Part shown: in pieces, positions 1 through 8,838 of the stretch
Layout of the letters: the number at the start of each line of letters is the position of its first letter
Position numbering within the stretch: the first letter of the stretch is position 1
Source of the DNA: Bradyrhizobium sp. CB1717
GTDB taxonomy: Bacteria; Pseudomonadota; Alphaproteobacteria; Rhizobiales; Xanthobacteraceae
Reading direction: 5' to 3'
NCBI RefSeq assembly: GCF_029714325.1
Contig: NZ_CP121666.1
Location: 868,001-932,000 of the forward strand
DNA length: 64,000 nucleotides
The notes under the pieces: model-generated
Told to the model about the DNA's origin: nothing
The model's input: only the letters and a program-made list of their open reading frames with translations
Database searches by the model: none
Program-made: the position numbers and the translations under genes

Positions 1-1
1 G

Positions 2-592
2 CTCGAAGGTTTCATCGCCGCCAGCATCGGCGGCATTGCATTGGCGCTGCTGTTCAACCAGTCGAAATGGGTCGAATATTCGCTGTTCCCTTACGCCGTC
101 GTGCTCCAGGTGACGCCCGTGATCGCGATTGCACCGCTGCTCCTGATCTATCTGGAGCAGCAGACCGCGGTCGTCGTCTGCGCCTTCATCGTCGCCTTTT
201 TCCCGGTGCTCTCGAACACCACGCTCGGGCTGAACTCGGTCGACCGCAATCTCGCCGGGCTGTTCCAGCTTTATGGCGCCTCACCGCCTCAGACCCTTCG
301 CTTCCTGAAGCTCCCCGCGGCGCTGCCCTATATCCTTGGCGGATTGCGTATCGCCGGCGGCCTGTCGCTGATCGGCGCGGTTGTAGCCGAGATCGCGGCC
401 GGAACGGCCGGCGCGGGCTCCGGGCTCGCCTACCGGATCGCCGAGTCGGGCTACCGCTTGAACATACCCCGCATGTTCGCCGCGCTGCTTTTGTTGTCGC
501 TGGCTGGGATTGTCATCTATGGGGTGCTGGCGCTAGTTTCCCACCTCGTTTTACGGCGCTGGCACGAAAGCGCGCTTGGAAAGGAAAACTGA
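2..592 (+). CDS. ABC transporter permease, NitT/TauT type, 5' partial
   Basis: The reading frame is open from the left edge, so the N-terminus lies outside the window. About 196 residues are visible. They are hydrophobic, with several membrane spans, and carry the cytoplasmic EAA loop of importer permeases (GAS..QTLRFLKLPAALP followed by GGLR), which docks on the ATPase. The sequence resembles the SsuC/TauC/NitT permeases for sulfonates, nitrate, taurine or pyrimidine precursors; the substrate cannot be told. The stop codon TGA overlaps the ATG of the next gene, so the two are translationally coupled. An ATPase and a binding-protein gene would be expected upstream. Confidence 0.85.
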   Translation, partial: LEGFIAASIGGIALALLFNQSKWVEYSLFPYAVVLQVTPVIAIAPLLLIYLEQQTAVVVCAFIVAFFPVLSNTTLGLNSVDRNLAGLFQLYGASPPQTLRFLKLPAALPYILGGLRIAGGLSLIGAVVAEIAAGTAGAGSGLAYRIAESGYRLNIPRMFAALLLLSLAGIVIYGVLALVSHLVLRRWHESALGKEN

Positions 593-1581
593 TGTCTACC
601 GGTTCGATTTCGTCCGAAAAGATCGATCTTTTGATTTATGGACCGGTGCGGCCGATCCTCGAGAGCGGGTTTTCAGATCATTTCGTCGTGCACAAGGCCG
701 AGACGCGTGGCGACCTCGAGCGGCTGACGCCCGCGATCCGCGAAAAGATTCGCGGTGTGGCGGTGACCTATCACACCGTCCGCGCCGACAAGGATTCGCT
801 GTTGCAGCTGCCCAAGATCGAGATGGTGGCGAGCTTCGGCGTCGGCTACGACCACATCGACGCCAAATACGCGGCCGAGCACAACATCATCGTCACCAAC
901 ACGCCCGACGTGCTGACCGAGGAGGTCGCCGACGTCGCGATGGGCCTTCTGATCTCCACCCTGCGCGAATTCATCAAGGCTGACCGCTACGTCCGCTCCG
1001 GGCTCTGGCAGACGCAGAATTATCCGCTCAGCGTCGGCTCGCTGCGCGACCGCAAGGTCGGCATCGTCGGCATGGGCCGGATCGGCCAGGCCATCGCGCG
1101 CCGGCTCGACGCCTCGCTGGTGCCGGTGGTCTATCACTCGCGCAATCCGTCCAAGGACGTCTCCTACAAGCACTATCCCGACCTGATCGAGATGGCGAAG
1201 GCCGTGGACACCTTGATGGTGATCGTGCCCGGCGGCGCCTCGACCAACAAGATGATCAATGCCGAGGTGCTGAAGGCGCTCGGCCCGCGCGGCGTGCTGA
1301 TCAACGTCGCGCGCGGCTCCGTGGTCGACGAGCCCGCGCTGGTCCAGGCGCTGAAATCCGGCACCATCCTCGCCGCAGGCCTCGACGTGTTCGCCGCCGA
1401 GCCGAACGTGCCTGACGAGCTCAAGACCATGCAGAACGTCGTGCTGCTGCCGCATATCGGCTCGGCCTCGGTGGTGACGCGCAACGCGATGGACCAGCTC
1501 GTCGTCGACAATCTCAAGTCATGGTTCTCAGGCAAGGCGCCGCTGACGCCGGTTGCGGAAACGCCGTTCAAGGGGCGCTGA
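592..1581 (+). CDS. D-2-hydroxyacid dehydrogenase (glyoxylate/hydroxypyruvate reductase type)
   Basis: A 329-residue NAD(P)-dependent oxidoreductase of the D-isomer-specific 2-hydroxyacid dehydrogenase family. It has the Rossmann motif VGIVGMGRIGQAIARRL near residues 160-175, the NVARGSVVDE segment carrying a conserved Arg, and LPHIGSAS with the catalytic His near the C-terminus. The family reduces glyoxylate, hydroxypyruvate or related 2-oxoacids in the cytosol. The start is the ATG overlapping the permease stop, and its own stop overlaps the next ATG, so it sits in a tight operon. The pairing with an uptake permease suggests catabolism of an imported compound, but the substrate is inferred only. 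Confidence 0.9.
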   Translation: MSTGSISSEKIDLLIYGPVRPILESGFSDHFVVHKAETRGDLERLTPAIREKIRGVAVTYHTVRADKDSLLQLPKIEMVASFGVGYDHIDAKYAAEHNIIVTNTPDVLTEEVADVAMGLLISTLREFIKADRYVRSGLWQTQNYPLSVGSLRDRKVGIVGMGRIGQAIARRLDASLVPVVYHSRNPSKDVSYKHYPDLIEMAKAVDTLMVIVPGGASTNKMINAEVLKALGPRGVLINVARGSVVDEPALVQALKSGTILAAGLDVFAAEPNVPDELKTMQNVVLLPHIGSASVVTRNAMDQLVVDNLKSWFSGKAPLTPVAETPFKGR

Positions 1582-2288
1582 TGGTCGGTCTTCGGGTCCT
1601 CGCATTCGCCATCGCGGCATGTGCTGCCGCGATGGGCATTGTTCAGATGAATTCTGCGCATGCGCAGGATGCGACGACCCTGAAGAAGACGATGCCCGGG
1701 CAATGGGAGCTCTCGACCACCGAGCGCAGCAAGACCTGCGTCGTCACGCTCAAGGCCGACGCGGTGGGGCACGGTTACAAGCTGGAGCTCGAGCCGGCCT
1801 GCAAGGCCGCGCTGCCCTTCACCAAGGACATCGTCGCCTGGAGCGTGAAGGGCCTCGACATCGTCCGCCTGCAGGATGCGACCGGTGAAGCCGTGATCGA
1901 CTTCACCGAGGTCGAGGCCGGCATCTTCGAGGGCCTGCGCCAGGGCGAGGGTGTCTACATCCTGCAGGACCTCGCCGCCGCCCGCTCGATGGCGAAGTCA
2001 ATGGACCAGATGATCGGCGACTGGTCGATGGTGCGCGGCAACGGCCAGCCGGTCTGCGGGTTGACGCTGACCAACACGGAAGCAAGCCAGGACAATTTCC
2101 AGGTCTTCCTCAAGCCGAAATGCGATCCGTCGATTGCGCAGTTCAACCCGACGCAATGGCGGCTCGAGCGCGGCCAGATCATCCTGATGTCGAAATCGGG
2201 CGATGTCTGGCAGTTCGAGGCCGATGACAACGCGCAGTGGCGGCGCGTCCCGGACACTGCCGATCCCCTGATCATGCTGCGTCAGTAG
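1581..2288 (+). CDS. Secreted protein with two AprI/Inh-like domains
   Basis: A 235-residue protein with an N-terminal signal peptide (hydrophobic stretch ending at SAHAQ). Two similar domains follow, at about residues 35-130 and 145-230. Each contains a G.W.L/M start and a Cys pair (TCVVTLK...ACKA and VCGLTLT...KCDP), the pattern of AprI/Inh periplasmic inhibitors of serralysin-type metalloproteases. The duplicated arrangement is common in Bradyrhizobium-like genomes and often has no cognate protease nearby, as here. The ATG overlaps the upstream stop. Inhibitor function is inferred from fold similarity only. Confidence 0.7.
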   Translation: MVGLRVLAFAIAACAAAMGIVQMNSAHAQDATTLKKTMPGQWELSTTERSKTCVVTLKADAVGHGYKLELEPACKAALPFTKDIVAWSVKGLDIVRLQDATGEAVIDFTEVEAGIFEGLRQGEGVYILQDLAAARSMAKSMDQMIGDWSMVRGNGQPVCGLTLTNTEASQDNFQVFLKPKCDPSIAQFNPTQWRLERGQIILMSKSGDVWQFEADDNAQWRRVPDTADPLIMLRQ

Positions 2289-2372
2289 GCGCCCAAACAG
2301 GCGCGCGAGTCATCAATGCTCTCGAGCAGAATGGCTTTGGTTGAATCGGGGGGCGCCTCGGGCTCGGTGCAA

Positions 2373-2490
2373 CCTCTCCCGCTTGCGGGAGAGGTCGGCG
2401 CGGAGCGCCGGGTGAGGGCTTTCTCCTCTTGGGGGTTCTCGATTGCCGAGATACCCCTCCCCAACCCTCCCCCGCAAGCGGGAGAGGGGG
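2373..2490. repeat. Pair of intergenic palindromic repeats
   Basis: A perfect 10-bp stem palindrome, CCTCTCCCGC-TT-GCGGGAGAGG (2373-2394), is followed after about 70 bp by a near copy with inverted centre (CCCCGCAAGCGGGAGAGG, near 2468-2490). These are the short palindromes widely scattered between genes in Bradyrhizobiaceae. They lie between two convergent genes and could act as transcription terminators or mRNA-stability hairpins. Confidence 0.75.
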
Positions 2491-2520
2491 CGCACCTGTT
2501 CTGTGACAAGGCTATCGCGG

Positions 2521-3912
2521 CTACGCCGTCACCTTCGGCGGCGGTGCGGTGCCTTGCGCCCACTTCTCCAGCTTGCCGAGCACGCCCCAGGCGGTGAGCG
2601 CGAGCGAGATCGGCATCGCGAACTGGCCGAGGCCCGGCACCGCTGAGACGATCGTGCCGAGCAGCCCGGCAAGACCTCCTGCATTGGGGCTCGCCGTCAC
2701 CGAGGAGAGCAGCGCGGTGATGAGCGAGCCGCCGATGCCGAGCGCGGTCTTCTTGCCGTCGAGCAGCTTGCCGATGGTCTCGCCGAGCGCGCCGTTGACC
2801 TGGCCCAGCACGGGCTTGCCGTTCTTGTTGAGCAATGTGCTGAGCAGGTCGACGACCTGCTTCAGTTGATCGACGGGGGCGGGGTTGGTCGGGGTCACCG
2901 GTCCTGGCATCGGCGTCGTCTTGTTGTTGACGAGGGAGAACAGCCGCTCGAACAGGCTGATCGGATCGCTCGGGGCGGGCAACGTGTTGCCTGGTGTGGT
3001 CGGTACCGGAAGCGTTCCGCCGGCAGACGGCCGCAGTACCTGCGCGAGGTCTTCCAGCCGCTTCAGGACCTGGGACAGGTCGCCGCCCTGCATGACCGCT
3101 CCCGGCTGCGTCGCGCGCGTGATGGCGGCGACCGTGGCCCCGTCGAGGAGGCCGGTATCCCTGAGCCCGTTCTGCTGCTGAAACTGCGAGACCGCGGCCC
3201 TGGTCTTCGGCCCGCTGATGCCGTCCTCGGCGAGCGGCGGATTGGCGCCGAGTCTGTTGAGCGCCTGCTGCATCAGGACGACCGTCGAGGCCGCATCATC
3301 CTCGGGCTCGATGCGGCCTGCGAATTGCGGGCTGCCGTCGAGGGTGATCGAGGAATCCAGCGCCAGCATCGCATGCAGGATCGCGGCTGTGCCGAGCTGG
3401 GAATCGACGTGGTTCGGGTCGAACACGTGATCGCGGACGAATTTGCCGCCCCTTGCCTCGGGCGGGCCGTACAGGTTCGAGCCGCCGTAGAGATAGGGCG
3501 AATTCACGCCCTTGGCGTGGTAGCCGAAACCGTTGAACGCCTCGAGCCGGAACAGCATCCGTGCGATGCTCCAGTCCTGCGCGCCGATGAAATTCTCGAT
3601 TCTGAACGCGTCCACGGCGCCGTCCACGAAGGTGGCAAACGGGCCGCGTCCTTTCGGCACGATGGTCGTCGTGCGATGAAGCGTTTCGCCGTTGCCGAGA
3701 TAGGTGTCGAAATCGAAATTGGATTCGCGGTAGTGGCAGAGCGCCGTGAAATACCAGGGAACGCCGGTCAGCCGCTCGATCTGCTGATAGGTCGCCTTGC
3801 CGTTGATGGCCTTGCGTGCAACCGCATTCGCGTCGGAGTGGCGTCCGGGCCGGATCTCGAGACTGGCCCAATTGCGCTCGTATTCGCTCTTCAAACTCTC
3901 GAAGGACACCAT
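2521..3912 (-). CDS. Peptidoglycan-binding-domain protein, lysozyme-like N-terminus
   Basis: A 463-residue protein. Residues about 1-195 form a compact domain with ALCHYRESNFDFDTYLGNG and YGGSNLY, resembling the glycan-hydrolase-like domains often fused to binding modules. Residues about 210-270 match a PG_binding_1 repeat (QQALNRLGANPPLAEDGISGPKTRAAVSQFQ). The C-terminal third is Pro/Thr-rich and then hydrophobic with many Gly and Ala, a possible membrane-associated tail. No signal peptide is evident, so export could be holin-like or unusual. The ATG at 3912 is preceded by GGAGCGG; a longer open frame upstream is ignored because it lacks coding character. Confidence 0.65.
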   Translation of the reverse strand: MVSFESLKSEYERNWASLEIRPGRHSDANAVARKAINGKATYQQIERLTGVPWYFTALCHYRESNFDFDTYLGNGETLHRTTTIVPKGRGPFATFVDGAVDAFRIENFIGAQDWSIARMLFRLEAFNGFGYHAKGVNSPYLYGGSNLYGPPEARGGKFVRDHVFDPNHVDSQLGTAAILHAMLALDSSITLDGSPQFAGRIEPEDDAASTVVLMQQALNRLGANPPLAEDGISGPKTRAAVSQFQQQNGLRDTGLLDGATVAAITRATQPGAVMQGGDLSQVLKRLEDLAQVLRPSAGGTLPVPTTPGNTLPAPSDPISLFERLFSLVNNKTTPMPGPVTPTNPAPVDQLKQVVDLLSTLLNKNGKPVLGQVNGALGETIGKLLDGKKTALGIGGSLITALLSSVTASPNAGGLAGLLGTIVSAVPGLGQFAMPISLALTAWGVLGKLEKWAQGTAPPPKVTA

Positions 3913-4152
3913 TTTCCGCTCCCGCAAATTAATGAATGAACGAATCTCCGGGCAATCAAAGTGAACCGGGCGCCGTGATCGGCGCGTGAGACCAGCGTGA
4001 TTGCTGCAAATCTGGCAGGTTGCCGGTCTTGTGCATGTGAAATGGGTTACAGCTTTTGCGGGAAAATTGGCGGCACAGTGTGGAGGGCCCACGGGAACCC
4101 GCAGGACCGTCCGCCCGTTAGCAATGGGACAGGATCCGGCAAGGAGGCCTGC

Positions 4153-4530
4153 ATGACCAAGCGTGTCCTCGCGATCGGCATCGAACCCGGCGTTGCGGAT
4201 TACAGCACATTCCCGCAGCTCACGCCGGATCTCGTGCGCAACTATATCGAGGCGCAGCTGTTGCGCCTGCGCGATCGCGGCTTCGAGGTCACGAGCTGCC
4301 TGATCGATCTCGACGCGGCCGCCGAAGCCGGCGTCGCGGCGGCGCTGCGCGAGGAGCGCTTCGACTGCATCGTGATCGGCGCCGGTCTGCGCGAGCCCAA
4401 GGAACGCCTGCTGCTGTTCGAGAAGGTGCTCAACCTCGTCCACCGCCTCGCGCCGGAGGCCGCGATCTGCTTCAACTCCACCCCGGCCGACACCACTGAT
4501 GCCGTGCAGCGCTGGATCGAACCAGGATGA
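4153..4530 (+). CDS. Conserved hypothetical protein (125 aa)
   Basis: A small soluble alpha/beta protein of the kind annotated as hypothetical in rhizobia. It starts MTKRVLAIGIEPGVADYS and has a Rossmann-like alternation of hydrophobic strands (DCIVIGAG, AAICFNST). The ATG at 4153 follows a strong AAGGAGG ribosome-binding site and is preferred over an upstream ATG in the same frame. Function unknown; no catalytic motif recognised. Confidence 0.65.
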   Translation: MTKRVLAIGIEPGVADYSTFPQLTPDLVRNYIEAQLLRLRDRGFEVTSCLIDLDAAAEAGVAAALREERFDCIVIGAGLREPKERLLLFEKVLNLVHRLAPEAAICFNSTPADTTDAVQRWIEPG

Positions 4531-5028
4531 CCGGCTCGCGGCCGGTTTGTGGGCATCGCGTGGGCGGGCTATCGCATATGAACAAGCGTGGTGGATAGCT
4601 CGCCCGCAGTCCATCCTTCGAGACGCCCGCCGATGGCGGGCCCTCAGGATGAGGGCGGAGTGCGCGGCGGCGATTTCAACGGGGGCCAATGCTCCTTAAC
4701 CTCATCCTGAGGGGAGGGTAAGTGAAGGACCGTCGCGCAATGACAGTCTCGTAGGGTGGGCAAAGGCGCGCTCTTCGCGCGACGTGCCCACCATCCCTCG
4801 CGGCGTTGGACATGGTGGGCACGCTTTGCTTTGCCCACCCTACGGCGCTGCCCGTGTCGGAAGATCACCCCACCCCGCTCGCGCTGCGTGCGATCCTCCC
4901 CCTGCAGGGCCGCGTGCGGTGGGACCATGGCGACATTCCTTCGCGGTTCGAGACGGACGGAAGGCGATTTGATCTGGCCGGAATCCCCGCTGGGCGTTAA
5001 AACCCGCCTCACCACGGGGAGAACGAGC
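4531..5028. repeat. Intergenic region with inverted repeat
   Basis: No gene is supported here. The stretch contains a perfect 15-bp inverted repeat, GTAGGGTGGGCAAAG at 4751-4765 and its complement at 4829-4843, enclosing a GC-rich stretch. This is a family of dispersed repeat seen in Bradyrhizobium-like intergenic DNA. The rest contains CCTCAGGATGAGG-like repeat fragments (around 4640 and 4700). Confidence 0.7.
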
Positions 5029-5349
5029 ATGCTTCGAAATCTTCGCATTGGAAGTTTTGCAATCGCGGCCTGTCTGACCGCCGCAATGGTGATGCCGGTC
5101 AATGAAGCGGCGGCCCAGGATGCCATCGGCGGCGCGATCATCGGCGGTGTCGGTGGTGCAATCGTCGGCGGCGCGCTCGGTGGAGGCCGTGGCGCGGCCA
5201 TCGGTGCCGTCGTCGGTGCCGGCACGGGCGCCGCGATCGCCTCCGAGGGCGAGCGCCGCCGCTCCGGCTACTACGCCTATCAGCGCGGCTGCTACATGCA
5301 GCGGCCCGATGGCTATTACGTCCGGGTCGATTCCAGATATTGCTACTAG
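5029..5349 (+). CDS. Secreted glycine-zipper protein
   Basis: A 106-residue protein with a signal peptide (MLRNLRIGSFAIAACLTAAM, cleavage near AAAQ). A glycine-zipper stretch (GGAIIGGVGGAIVGGALGGG, then AAIGAVVGAGTGAAIAS) follows, and the tail is Tyr/Arg-rich with three Cys (YYAYQRGCYMQRPDGYYV). Glycine-zipper proteins of this size are usually periplasmic or outer-membrane-associated; the Tyr/Cys tail is common in rhizobial homologues of unknown role. The ATG follows GGGGAGAACGAGC. Confidence 0.7.
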   Translation: MLRNLRIGSFAIAACLTAAMVMPVNEAAAQDAIGGAIIGGVGGAIVGGALGGGRGAAIGAVVGAGTGAAIASEGERRRSGYYAYQRGCYMQRPDGYYVRVDSRYCY

Positions 5350-5459
5350 AGCACGATCCGGAAAAGTGCGAAGCGGTTTTCCGGAAAGATCATGCGTAAA
5401 CAGAACTAAAGCGCGATGACGATTTCATCCAAATCTCATCGCGCTTTGGCGCTTGCGCT
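5350..5459. repeat. Double hairpin repeat between convergent genes
   Basis: Two stem-loops lie back to back: CCGGAAAA...TTTTCCGG (about 5361-5385) and a 12-bp perfect stem AAAGCGCGATGA (5408-5419) / TCATCGCGCTTT (5436-5447). The first is the very common GAGC(A)CGATCCGGAAAAG Rhizobiales intergenic repeat. Sitting between converging genes, the pair probably serves as a bidirectional terminator. Confidence 0.75.
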
Positions 5460-6245
5460 CTAGCTCTTCGCTGCCTCCGGCATGACCTGCAGCAGCGGCT
5501 CCGGCTGGATCGAGATCTGGCCGGCGAACGGCCGGTCGTGCGCGGCGATCAGCAGGACGGAGGTGGCAACCCCGGTCGCGAACAGGACCATCGCGACCGC
5601 CGACCCCAGCCGGTTGTCGCAATGGACGAGGCCGATCACCAGCAGCGCGCAGGCGGCCTGCAGGTACAGGCACCACCATTTGACCGGGTTCACCGCGGCG
5701 AGGCTGACGATGATCCGCTGTCGCCGCGCGTCCAGCGCCTGCTCCAGCGCGGCGATCAGCTCGCGCTGCACGTTGGCCTGACCGTTGCCTTGCGGCGCCA
5801 TCGTGATGACGAGCTGCAGGGCATCAGCGAGCGCAGGCGGCGTCACCTTCAGTGAGGCTTCCTGGTGCGCCATCATCGGCCATTCCATCGCGACCGCCTG
5901 TCCGACATAGTCGCGGACGAGGCCGCGCAGCTTCGCATCCTGCTCCGCCGGCAGACCCGCGGCCAGCAGCACGGCGCTGCGCAGCGCGCTGGCCTCGCGG
6001 CTCACCGCGGCGCTGGCGCGGTCACTGTCGCCCCAGACCTGCGCCGCGGTGAAGGCGACGAACAGGCCGAAGATGATGCCGAGCACCGGCAGCATGCCCG
6101 GCGAGATCGCCTTGAGCGATTTCGCGCGCTCCTCCGTTGCGACCAGCGCGATGCTCGCAAAAATGGCCGCGGCCAGCAGATAGGTGAAACCGAAGATCAC
6201 CAGCGCCATCAAGGGCACCGGCAGATTGTGCAGCCAGTCGCTCAT
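5460..6245 (-). CDS. DUF4239-family membrane protein
   Basis: A 261-residue inner-membrane protein with two N-terminal membrane segments (residues about 11-35 and 48-68) and two near the C-terminus (about 190-205 and 212-233). A soluble helical middle contains SDRASAAVSREASALRSAVLLA, the pattern of DUF4239 (bestrophin-like) proteins. Function is unknown in the family. The ATG at 6245 is the only reasonable start. It is the last clearly intact core-type gene before the broken radC. Confidence 0.75.
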   Translation of the reverse strand: MSDWLHNLPVPLMALVIFGFTYLLAAAIFASIALVATEERAKSLKAISPGMLPVLGIIFGLFVAFTAAQVWGDSDRASAAVSREASALRSAVLLAAGLPAEQDAKLRGLVRDYVGQAVAMEWPMMAHQEASLKVTPPALADALQLVITMAPQGNGQANVQRELIAALEQALDARRQRIIVSLAAVNPVKWWCLYLQAACALLVIGLVHCDNRLGSAVAMVLFATGVATSVLLIAAHDRPFAGQISIQPEPLLQVMPEAAKS

Positions 6246-6272
6246 GCCGTTGTTGTCGCCTGATTTGGTGCC

Positions 6273-6452
6273 TTAGATCAATCTCATCCCGCGCAAACTC
6301 GCATGCCCGCTCCTGCCGACGATGATGTGGTCGTGCACGGCGATCCCCAGCGGTTTTGCGATCTCGATGATCGCCTTCGTCATCTGGATGTCGGCCTGGG
6401 ACGGCGAGGGATCGCCGGAAGGGTGGTTGTGCAGCAGGCCAGCCTCGATCGT
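6273..6452 (-). pseudogene. radC: radC 3' fragment (JAB/MPN domain), truncated
   Basis: Reading leftward to the TAA at 6275-6273, the sequence encodes the C-terminal third of RadC, including the metal-binding [14 protein letters not shown] motif and the terminal [18 protein letters not shown]. Family members are about 220-260 residues, so the N-terminal helix-hairpin-helix part and the catalytic Glu region are missing. Similarity stops within a few codons upstream of the HNH motif (about 6440-6455), where AT-rich unrelated DNA begins. The remnant is too short to be functional. It marks a break between core and accessory DNA. Confidence 0.8.
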
Positions 6453-6884
6453 ATCTAATTGATTTTATTATTCTTTCTTGATCGAATAACTCCGCTGGGG
6501 CGGGAGATTGGAGGCGGTAAGTCTTGACGATTCGTGATCATCCCGCTGTCTCTCGGTCGTTACTGCCTGGGACTTTTGCGGCACGGCAGATCACGAGGTT
6601 TTTTCCGATCCCATGCTTGCAGAGAGGGGATAGGTAGCGCGAGTGGGCCGGAGGCGGCTTCGAGGATTGCGAAAATGTACAGTGCTCGACCAGTCGCTCG
6701 CTCCGACAGCACCACGCGCGCTCCTGGTTTGCGCATCGTTCCGCAGAATCCCCTGCTGCCGGGGTTCATGGTAAGCTTCTCGGCGTGAGTTCGTTCGAGT
6801 CGGCGGGTGGATAGATAATGGGTGGACCTGCTATTTATATTGAGGCCGAGGCGGAGTTGCGGCCATGAGGATTGGAATCGGTGC
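6453..6884. other. Junction region without genes
   Basis: An AT-rich stretch (ATTGATTTTATTATTCTTTC) lies just beyond the truncated radC, followed by sequence with no ORF of coding quality. It contains the border of the accessory region. I could not find a second copy of the junction sequence within the window. Confidence 0.5.
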
Positions 6885-7835
6885 ATGGCGGACTTTTTCG
6901 TAAGCTATACCTCCGCCGACAAGGCCTGGGCCGAATGGGTCAGTTTCGTCCTTGAGGAGGAAGGCTTCACGGTTGTTATTCAAGCATGGGATTTTCGGCC
7001 CGGAAGCAACTTTGTGCTCGAAATGCAAAGGGCGGCGACCGAAGCTGACCGCACGATCATGGTCTTGTCGCCCGACTACCTTAAATCCCAGTTTGCCTCC
7101 CCTGAATGGGCTGCTGCATTCGCCCAGGACCCCCAAGGGCTGAAGCGCAAATTGGTGCCAGTGATGATCCGACAATGTCAGCCTCCGGGGCTATTGAGCT
7201 CAGTCGTCCATATTTCCTTGGTAGGCGAGGACGAGAGCGCCGCGCAGAGGCTCCTCCTGAATGGGGTCAACGCAAAGCGCGCGAAGCCTGCTCAACGGCC
7301 GTCCTTTCCGGGGGCTCGAGCCGGTCGGCCGCACAAAGTATTTCCCGGGCCTGTCAGTCCAGGTGACGCGGGCAGCACACCCTACGTTCCCCACTTAAAG
7401 CGATCTCCGACCGATGCCGACAGGCGGCGGTTCAGCCGACAGGCCTTCGAAGTGATCAAGAACCACTTTGAGGCGGCACTCGACCAACTCGCGCAGCGTG
7501 GCGACGCAGTGGATTGTGACTTTCAGCCGAACACCGCGACGGAGTTCATGGCAGAGGTGTTTTTGAGTGGAAAGAGCGCATGTCGCTGCCGGATTTGGCT
7601 AGGGGGCATGCATTCTAGCGACGGAATTTCGTACGTAGAAGGACAGTGGCATCACGGGTCCAACGCCTGCAACGAGATACTGTCGGTCTCCGATGCGCAA
7701 GGTGAGTTGCATATGACTTCGCTCATGGGGATGGGATTCAGCCAGCTTGAAAAACAGTTTGATTTGAAGCGAATGAGCCAGGAGCAGTCCGCAGACTATC
7801 TATGGCGGCGCTTCGTAGCGCCGCTTGAAAGGTAG
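6885..7835 (+). CDS. TIR-domain protein
   Basis: A 316-residue protein. Residues 1-130 are a bacterial TIR domain: DFFVSYTSADKAWAEWV, the WDFRPGSNF box, MVLSPDYLKSQFASPEW (which supplies the conserved Glu of NAD-cleaving TIRs), and VPVMIRQCQPPG. After a basic, Pro-rich linker, residues about 185-316 form a separate domain ending MSQEQSADYLWRRFVAPLER, not assigned. Bacterial TIR proteins are often NADases in antiphage immunity or secreted modulators; no signal peptide is seen. The ATG of MADFF is chosen because homology starts there. The gene is followed after 8 bp by 7844-8347. Confidence 0.8.
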   Translation: MADFFVSYTSADKAWAEWVSFVLEEEGFTVVIQAWDFRPGSNFVLEMQRAATEADRTIMVLSPDYLKSQFASPEWAAAFAQDPQGLKRKLVPVMIRQCQPPGLLSSVVHISLVGEDESAAQRLLLNGVNAKRAKPAQRPSFPGARAGRPHKVFPGPVSPGDAGSTPYVPHLKRSPTDADRRRFSRQAFEVIKNHFEAALDQLAQRGDAVDCDFQPNTATEFMAEVFLSGKSACRCRIWLGGMHSSDGISYVEGQWHHGSNACNEILSVSDAQGELHMTSLMGMGFSQLEKQFDLKRMSQEQSADYLWRRFVAPLER

Positions 7836-7843
7836 TTGGCTTG

Positions 7844-8347
7844 ATGGAGATGATTCCGGCTGCCCGAACCACCCGATTTGAACAACTCGAGGCTGGTGAA
7901 CTCTTTATCTATATGGATGGTCGACAGACATTCTACGCTCTCAAGACCCAGCAGCCGGCGACCGGCGATAGAAGCACCATGGTGCTTCTTGGGCCCTCCT
8001 TTATTCAGGACGTTGCGGAATCCTGTCTCGTTCCCTGGCAGCCCGTAACGGTCCTGTCTTTCGGCAAAAGTTTCTCGATTTTGCCGTCGCTTGATCCTGC
8101 TGTGTGGTCGCCGACAGGGCCAAGCCGCACGCCTGTTTGCCTCGCCATTGCGGATGAGAATGTCTACATCTGCACCAACGGAGGTCATTCACCCCAGCGG
8201 TATTTCCCCTGCTTCGCCGACGTAAGGACAGGTGCGATTGTCGAGGGGCGTCTCCCTGGCTCGGCCGCCTTTACTAACACCTGGGAAATTGCGGTGTTGG
8301 CTGCAAATCATCCGCCGCGGTCGATCCTGAAATATCCGCTGGGGTAG
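7844..8347 (+). CDS. Hypothetical partner of the TIR gene (167 aa)
   Basis: Not recognised. A beta-rich soluble protein without membrane segments, starting MEMIPAARTTRFEQLEAGEL. The segment FEQLEAGELFIYMDGRQTFYALKT resembles short SH3-like modules of unknown function found in accessory genes. It lies 8 bp after the TIR gene in the same direction and is probably co-transcribed, so it may be a regulator, sensor or second effector of the same system. TTG at 7841 is an alternative start three bases upstream. Confidence 0.55.
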   Translation: MEMIPAARTTRFEQLEAGELFIYMDGRQTFYALKTQQPATGDRSTMVLLGPSFIQDVAESCLVPWQPVTVLSFGKSFSILPSLDPAVWSPTGPSRTPVCLAIADENVYICTNGGHSPQRYFPCFADVRTGAIVEGRLPGSAAFTNTWEIAVLAANHPPRSILKYPLG

Positions 8348-8738
8348 GCCTTTGGATCCGGCCGATTGTGCAACGGGCTGTTGCACCGGCGCCGATGCCG
8401 AGCCGCTTTGGAGCGGCTGGCCAGTAAATGGCCGTCTGCTCTGAAATCTTGATCCTCGAGCCGGCACGTACGGCCTGCAGCTGTTGGCGACTGATTGGCA
8501 GGTGTGCTACGGTCCCGACGCCTCGACCGAGGTCGCCCATGAGCACAGGCGTAAAAGTGCCGCCCTCAGCGGCGTTAAACCTGGGTGAGCATGCTCTTGC
8601 TCGACATGCTCCGGTCGGCTACCGAAAAAAGGCTCTGCCATAACCGCAGCGTGGCGCCTGCAGCAAACGAGGTGACGTCACCTTCCGATCAACCCGACTT
8701 GCGGCGCCGCAGGTCCCTCAGATCGAAAGGAGAAACCG
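8348..8738. other. Gene-free stretch
   Basis: No convincing ORF, RNA gene or repeat was seen. The region presumably holds the promoter of the small ORF at 8739. Confidence 0.4.
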
Positions 8739-8822
8739 GTGAAGGCCAGTTTCAAACTAGAACTGGACATGAAGGACATCGCATTAGCGGTAACAATCAT
8801 CGTCCACGCCCTAATGCACTAG
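8739..8822 (+). CDS. Tiny ORF (27 aa) with strong RBS and terminator
   Basis: GTG start at 8739, preceded by GAAAGGAGAAACC, a near-consensus ribosome-binding site at good spacing. The product begins MKASFKLELDMKDIALAV and continues with a short hydrophobic stretch ending IIVHALMH, so it could be a membrane-peripheral amphipathic peptide. A strong hairpin terminator starts 16 bp after the stop. The combination of RBS, short frame and terminator argues for a real small gene. Function unknown. Confidence 0.5.
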   Translation: MKASFKLELDMKDIALAVTIIVHALMH

Positions 8823-8838
8823 CTTAAGGAGAAGAAGG

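Noticed and set aside
67..591. Open frame extending the dehydrogenase upstream by 175 codons
   Set aside because: Arg-rich read-through of the permease gene in another frame; dehydrogenase homology starts at the ATG at 592.
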